The translations under genes and the position numbers were made by a program. Of a stretch of DNA of 64,000 nt, positions 59,293 through 64,000 are shown one piece after another. The stretch spans positions 496,001-560,000 of the forward strand of contig JAPDOI010000270.1 in NCBI GenBank assembly GCA_029168955.1. Reading direction: 5' to 3'. The notes under the pieces are model-generated. The model was given only the letters and a program-made list of their open reading frames with translations. It was not told where the DNA came from and did not search any database. The DNA is from Aplectana chamaeleonis (taxonomy: Eukaryota > Nematoda > Chromadorea > Rhabditida > Cosmocercidae). How positions within the stretch are numbered: the stretch's first letter is position 1; each line of letters opens with the position of its first letter.

Positions 59293-59786
59293 TTAAAGGC
59301 AGTGTTCACGATGAAAAATATTTTCGAAATTCCACTAGTATTGGGTTGTGGAGGGACACTCTGTAACGTTAACGTCGAAAGAACGCATGAAAACGAGCCA
59401 GGAAGAGCCTCAAAAGAGCCCAAAAATGCAACTTCGAGCGCACTGAAAACCCCAAAAGCGCATCACACGCCCACCGACGTGAACAAATGAATGCTCGAGA
59501 TCGTGAGATGAGCGATGATTTTCTATCATTAGCCCCGTTCTTCCCTCCATTCTCAGCTTCTCTCTCTAATCAGGTCAGCTCGCATAGATCGGCTGCAAAA
59601 GACGGAAGTTACAAGCCTCGGACAACTCGTCCACCATGTTTCCATAGCTCAATCTTTGAGGGACCATACCTGCGTTCACATAAGGTCTTGTATGATTTCA
59701 GAGACACCATTGGAATCAGCATGGGGCCGTTTTCAAGATAGGCGGAAAAACAGAAAAACGATTTTTATCGTGAACACTGGCTTTAA
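59293..59786. mobile_element. TTAA-bounded element (family E variant), inverted copy
   Basis: The left end is TTAAAGGCAGTGTTCACGAT and the right end is TATCGTGAACACTGGCT plus TTAA. It is inverted relative to 55828-56319 and nearly the same length (494 bp). Confidence 0.85.
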
Positions 59787-60092
59787 GGTTTGTTAACATA
59801 AAGTGCAGAGTTGATTCTACCTCAAATACGTGAGCCTAGTTTTAAAAAGTTCAGATAATATTTTGTCTATGAGAACGATGTGGGGCTTATAACGTTATGC
59901 ATACGCGTGCGACACCTACGATACCGCTGGTAGGATTTGGTCAGAGAGCGCGTGGGGGCGCGTTTTCGTGTCTTTTCATCCTTCTCGACTCGCTTCAAAC
60001 CTAACTCCGAGCGAAACTAGGTTGATTTTCATGATCCTTGCGTTCGGGGCTACCCAATGGTTACGCCTTTGAAATGGTTGGGCGAGAACCAG

Positions 60093-60475
60093 GGGCGGCA
60101 TGCATGAACGGTGCAAAGAAGGTCAGGGAGTCGCTCCGTGTTCTATGCGTTGAACGAGCGGCCTCGAAGTGCATGGTGTCTATTAGTGTATGCGGACGTA
60201 AATGAACTTTCCGCTGCAAACTCTACGGGTTCGTTTCCTGCCATCCCAGTCGTGTGTGCTTCCAATTATTTAGATGCACGGTATGACAAAAAGTAGCAGA
60301 AAGCGACTGAAATGAAAAAAAATGCCGCTTGGCGTAGAGTTTGCTGTAGTAGATGCATTCACGTCCGCGACACACCAATATACGCCATGCACTTCAGAAC
60401 CGTCCCGTGGCTCGACGCTACGCGCATAGGACGGCTTCCTGACCTTCTTCGTCGCAGCGTTCATGCATACCGCCC
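60093..60475. mobile_element. Foldback of the GGGCGGCATG family, copy 3
   Basis: Starts GGGCGGCATGCATGAACGGT and ends GCGTTCATGCATACCGCCC. CAG flanks both sides (60090-60092 and 60476-60478). This is the best-preserved copy of the family, at 383 bp. Confidence 0.85.
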
Positions 60476-60478
60476 CAG

Positions 60479-63179
60479 CAGGTGTGAATTTTTTTTACCG
60501 TGACGAAGAGGGCAAGACTGTCTCTATCTGCGTTTTCTGGTGTCTACCGTAAATCGAGAGCCGTTTGATTGCGGAACTCCTAATTTCTTTGCGGAACCCC
60601 GACAAAGGCTATACCTTTGGATAGGCCCCAACGCCAGAATCATAAAATCATATCGCTCTTGTTTCGCACAACGTTGAGTTTGAAGCAAGTTATTCAAAAC
60701 AAAAGATCAAAAAAGCGCGGAAACGCGTCCGCCCCCGATCCCTTGCCGAATCCTACGAACCGTAATGTATATCATTGCATTAAAGACGTTGATCAGCAGA
60801 AATGTTGCAGCAGAGAGCAGCTAGTATATAAAGGGTGATTAGAAGGGAAATTGAACACTGGTAAAAGGATGGTACAACCAAGTTCCTTGGAGATGAGCAA
60901 GTCTCGGAAAGGGAAAGGATGCACTCAAGCAGATTATTGCAGCGGATCCGTGGAAGTGGACGGTGTCCCTGAGCTGCAGCTCCAGATAATGCGCAAGGCT
61001 TCAATAAGCAGGGCTTAGAAAGAATGACGTCGCAACAAGTTACTGGGAGTTTAAAAGGGATGGAGGCGACAGAATTTCATTCTGTCCCCTCTATGTATGA
61101 AAACCGCCACATGAAATCGCTCTTAACATGCCATGCGTTCGAGATTTTTTCGAGTCAATCATCAGTTCTCCAATTGTGGCACATACACATAGCCCAAGGG
61201 AGTTAGTCGGCAGACTGTTGTTGATAATACTGAAAGCGGTCTGTGAAACCAGAACCTTCTGGCTGCATTCCCTTTCAATAAAAGGGATCGTGTCGAGGAG
61301 CACAAAGTTCTGATGCAGGGCGTTTTATCGTTAACGAATGTGTAGCAGCGATTGACCTTTGAATGAGACTAAGCGTGCTTTTACCAGCTGCTTGAGGTCA
61401 GCGGAGGAGTGAGAGTGTTGGAGTAGCAACCAAATAGACCAGACCAAAACCTCAACAAATAGCTTCATGGCACACTCACAGGACTGATCTACGCTAGGAA
61501 ATGTCAGTTCTAGGTTGTACAAATGGTCAAACGTGTTTTCTGCAGAGGAGGGGAACAAAAGCACCGCAGGGCCAGTAGCAATCCCCCAATGTGGTGACTC
61601 TAAAGAGGCAGCCAACCTGAGGTCGGTGAAGGCCTAGATGCCTCCTAAGGTTGCGACCTTAGAGCGAGAATCATTCTTGAAGAGTAGAGTTGAATGCAAA
61701 ACTCAATAGTCGATTGCAAAACGTATTTGAACCAGCACCGCACCAACGAGACGGATGCCCAACACAGCGCCTTAGACCACTAGGCCACGTGTTCATGTGT
61801 GAGGGGCTCATTCTGCTTTTCTAGATACACTCCCTCCACAGTTCTTCGTATTCATTGTAACTTTGATCAAACTAGCAGTAGTAATTATGGGTTTCGGGAG
61901 CGTGCAAATGTGTCTATCTTTCAGATTTAATAAGTTTCCAACCTTGGATGATGGGATATCGAAATATTTCTCGGAAATCATCAAAGCGAGCGAATGTTAG
62001 ACTCAAAAAACGATTTTGAAAGTTTTTTGTTGGATGACCTCTTACCACTGAACCACGATACACAATACTTTGTAGTATGATTTTCGAGGAGCGAACCTTG
62101 TGTTTTTGTCACAATGTACCGAAAAATTCAAAGGATTTTTTTGAATTATGAACTATTTTTCTCCTTAGTCTGTTTCACGCTCCCCAGTCAACATAGAAGA
62201 AGTGAAAGAGGAAAACGATGTTTAGATAGAAGCCGCACTCAGATGAACTATTATACAGCATTTAGTAACTAGTACACGCGGATCACGTAAGTTTCATGCA
62301 CTTTCTGAAAAACGAAACCGTTTTTCAGCCATTTTTTTAGATGGCTTTCTAAGCAAATCTGATTTTGTCTGTGGTGAGCGATTACTGGGAAAAATCTGAA
62401 AATGGTTGAATATGGCCACAGCAACTTTTAGGAATTGGAAGTTGAGCTTAGCATGGGACTAAAGCACGTGAAATCTATAAAGGAGACGTATTCATGACAT
62501 TTACGTACAATTTGAAGTTAATCTCCCACTAATCTTCGCCAGGAATCATTTCAGCATCAAGAAAACCTTCGAACGTTTCGCCTATCATTCCTATCAGCTG
62601 GCAGCGGAGCAGGATGGCCGCCAGCCGGCGAGGCCAATTTTTCCTTGCCCACCTAGACAACGAGATAGGCCGCAGTGCTGTGCTGGGGTGATAAGTGAAC
62701 AGCGGACTGGTCGGTTCGAAAGCGCTCCACTGCCCTTTCTTGGAGCGCACTTGCCTCAAAAAGTCATCACCATTGGACGTGATCGACCCTATGACCGCGG
62801 TATCGACTCAGCTCCTCTTCGCTCCGCGCGCTATTTCTCTTTCCTCTGCGGCGGTGAGCGAAGTCACCACCCGTTTCTTGCAGTCAGCCATCTCACAAAA
62901 GAACGCTCACTGCTCCCAGGTGGCTGACTGCAATCGTCATTAACTTGAGCGCCGCCTGTGCATTTCTATGCCGGCCGTCCATATTGGTAGCCGAGACGTG
63001 ATTGACCCAGTCACCACGCAGTGACAGCCGGTAGCTGCCACCTTTCGGGGGATTGCTACTGGTCCAGAAGTCTTCCAAAAGGTACTGATAAATATCTTCA
63101 AACAATTTGCATGAGATGATCGAGGTCCAAGCTACTCCTGTTTATGTATTACCTACCTTGATACCTTGATGATCCATCT
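60479..63179. other. No gene recognised
   Basis: About 2.7 kb. Minus-strand frames at 61331-61615, 62529-62759 and 62893-63105 have no recognised domains. The last 50 bases are probably the 3' untranslated tail of the RTE element (GGTATCAAGGTAGGTAATAC on the minus strand). A tRNA-like relic lies at 61720-61795. Confidence 0.4.
61720..61795 (-). pseudogene. tRNA-Leu-like relic
   Basis: On the minus strand TGGCCTAGTGG followed by TCTAAGGCGC is the A-box/D-arm of a leucine-type tRNA. GGTTCAAATAC 54 bases further on resembles the B-box, leaving room for a long variable arm. The acceptor and anticodon stems do not pair convincingly, so it is a pseudogene or the head of a tRNA-derived SINE. Confidence 0.45.
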
Positions 63180-64000
63180 TCACTGCGCGTCGCCGCCGTG
63201 TGGACCACATCTCAACCAGCTCGACTGATCCCGAGCAAGGGACATCCAGTGATGGTGATTTTCATGAAGCCCTCGCTCGGTGCAGAACGTCTTAACTCTG
63301 CCTGGAAATACAGAGTTCCATCTTGTGGGAGGACGGCCTAGAGGACGGTGGCAATCACGTGGTAACCAGACTGTTGTACGGAGGCTCCATCGGTCATCCA
63401 TGCGGCGCAACACGTGTCCTGCCCATCGGTGTTTAGACTGGGCCATGAACAGAAGAGGGTTCATTAACTGCGACTGCTCTCAAAGATCAGCACTGCGTAG
63501 GCCACCAGCTCGCTGGGCACGACGAGTAGTCTTCAGTAGTCCGCGTTCTAAGGCCCTGTGAGCTGTCCTTATGGCCTGTGTGGTCGCCTTCGTTTCCGCC
63601 CATGTCTCGGTTCCATAGCACAACGCAGGTAGCACCGTGGTGTCGAACAAACGTGCTCGTGTCTTCACATCCCGCAATTTGTCTGTCACTTCCACTATCG
63701 ATCCAAGTGCAGACCAGGCCGCTCGTCGTCTCCGTCCGATCTCCGTAGACAAGTCGTTTTGCATGTTCACCTCTCTTCCGAGATAGACGTAGCTGTTCGT
63801 AGTGGGTAGGGGAGTGCCAGAGAGACGAATGGGGCTGTCGTCACACGCCTGGTTGCGCATCACTTGGGTTTTCCTCAGATTCATTGTAAGGCCGTTCGCT
63901 TTTCCTGCAGCGTCCAGTTCGTTAAGCATTCCTTCGACTTCTGCGGAAGACGAACCCAGCAGCACAATGTCGTCAGCGAAGCGCAAGTTGAATATATGCA
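63180..64000 (-). pseudogene. RTE-type non-LTR retrotransposon, 3' part of RT ORF
   Basis: The minus-strand frame is open at the window edge and reads IFNLRFADDIVLLGSS, with the catalytic FADD box. It goes on to MNLRKTQVMRNQ, SYVYLGREVNMQNDLSTEIG, LFDTTVLPALCYGTETWAET, then KHRWAGHVLRRMDDRWSL and SLARDQSSWLRCGPHGGDAQ to the stop at 63182-63180. This is the usual thumb and C-terminal order of nematode RTE elements. One in-frame TGA (63482-63480, between SADL and EQSQL) interrupts it; a CGA to TGA transition would explain it. The endonuclease and the N-terminal RT lie beyond the window. Confidence 0.88.

Overview
The window looks like nuclear DNA from a nematode, most likely a clade V (strongylid or hookworm-like) species. 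The evidence is a multi-exon secreted pepsin-family aspartic protease of parasite-nematode type, Tc1, Tc3-like and mariner remnants, an RTE-type and a CR1/jockey-like non-LTR retrotransposon, and dense short inverted-repeat elements. The organism call is inference from gene and repeat families. No rRNA, CRISPR array or bacterial-style operon was seen.

One intact gene is supported: a plus-strand aspartic protease with nine exons between 8763 and 30854. All splice sites are GT/AG, the reading frame is continuous, and 458 residues are predicted. Both catalytic triads (DTGS, DTGT) are kept, with a cysteine-rich insertion after the first triad and an acidic insertion in the C-lobe. Its introns (80 to 5531 bp) hold much of the repeat DNA described here.

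Layout. 1-8.7 kb: a TTAA-bounded element, a decayed LINE reverse transcriptase (3.9-4.8 kb, minus) and a 1.85 kb long inverted repeat. 8.8-30.9 kb: the protease gene; its introns contain seven TTAA-bounded elements, a Tc1 transposase split by a 251 bp foldback, CA- and GGATA-rich repeats and a 70 bp minisatellite. 31-40.8 kb: two long (TA)n tracts, a large nested foldback carrying a Mutator-like palindrome with a 9 bp target duplication, a 499 bp palindrome and GC-rich foldbacks. 40.8-48.3 kb: two copies of a Tc3-like transposon. The second sits inside a mariner transposase gene and itself carries a foldback; a 1.44 kb element with terminal inverted repeats splits the same mariner further on. 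49-59.8 kb: a 156 bp satellite, more TTAA elements and a roughly 1.1 kb inverted repeat. 60-64 kb: a foldback, a tRNA-Leu-like relic and the 3' end of an RTE retrotransposon running off the window on the minus strand.

The main biological story is layered transposition. Precise target duplications (TA, TTAA, CWG, 9-10 bp) allow several insertions to be ordered in time. The protease gene has kept an open, correctly spliced frame through this invasion. Coordinates were read by eye; element edges without a stated target duplication are approximate.
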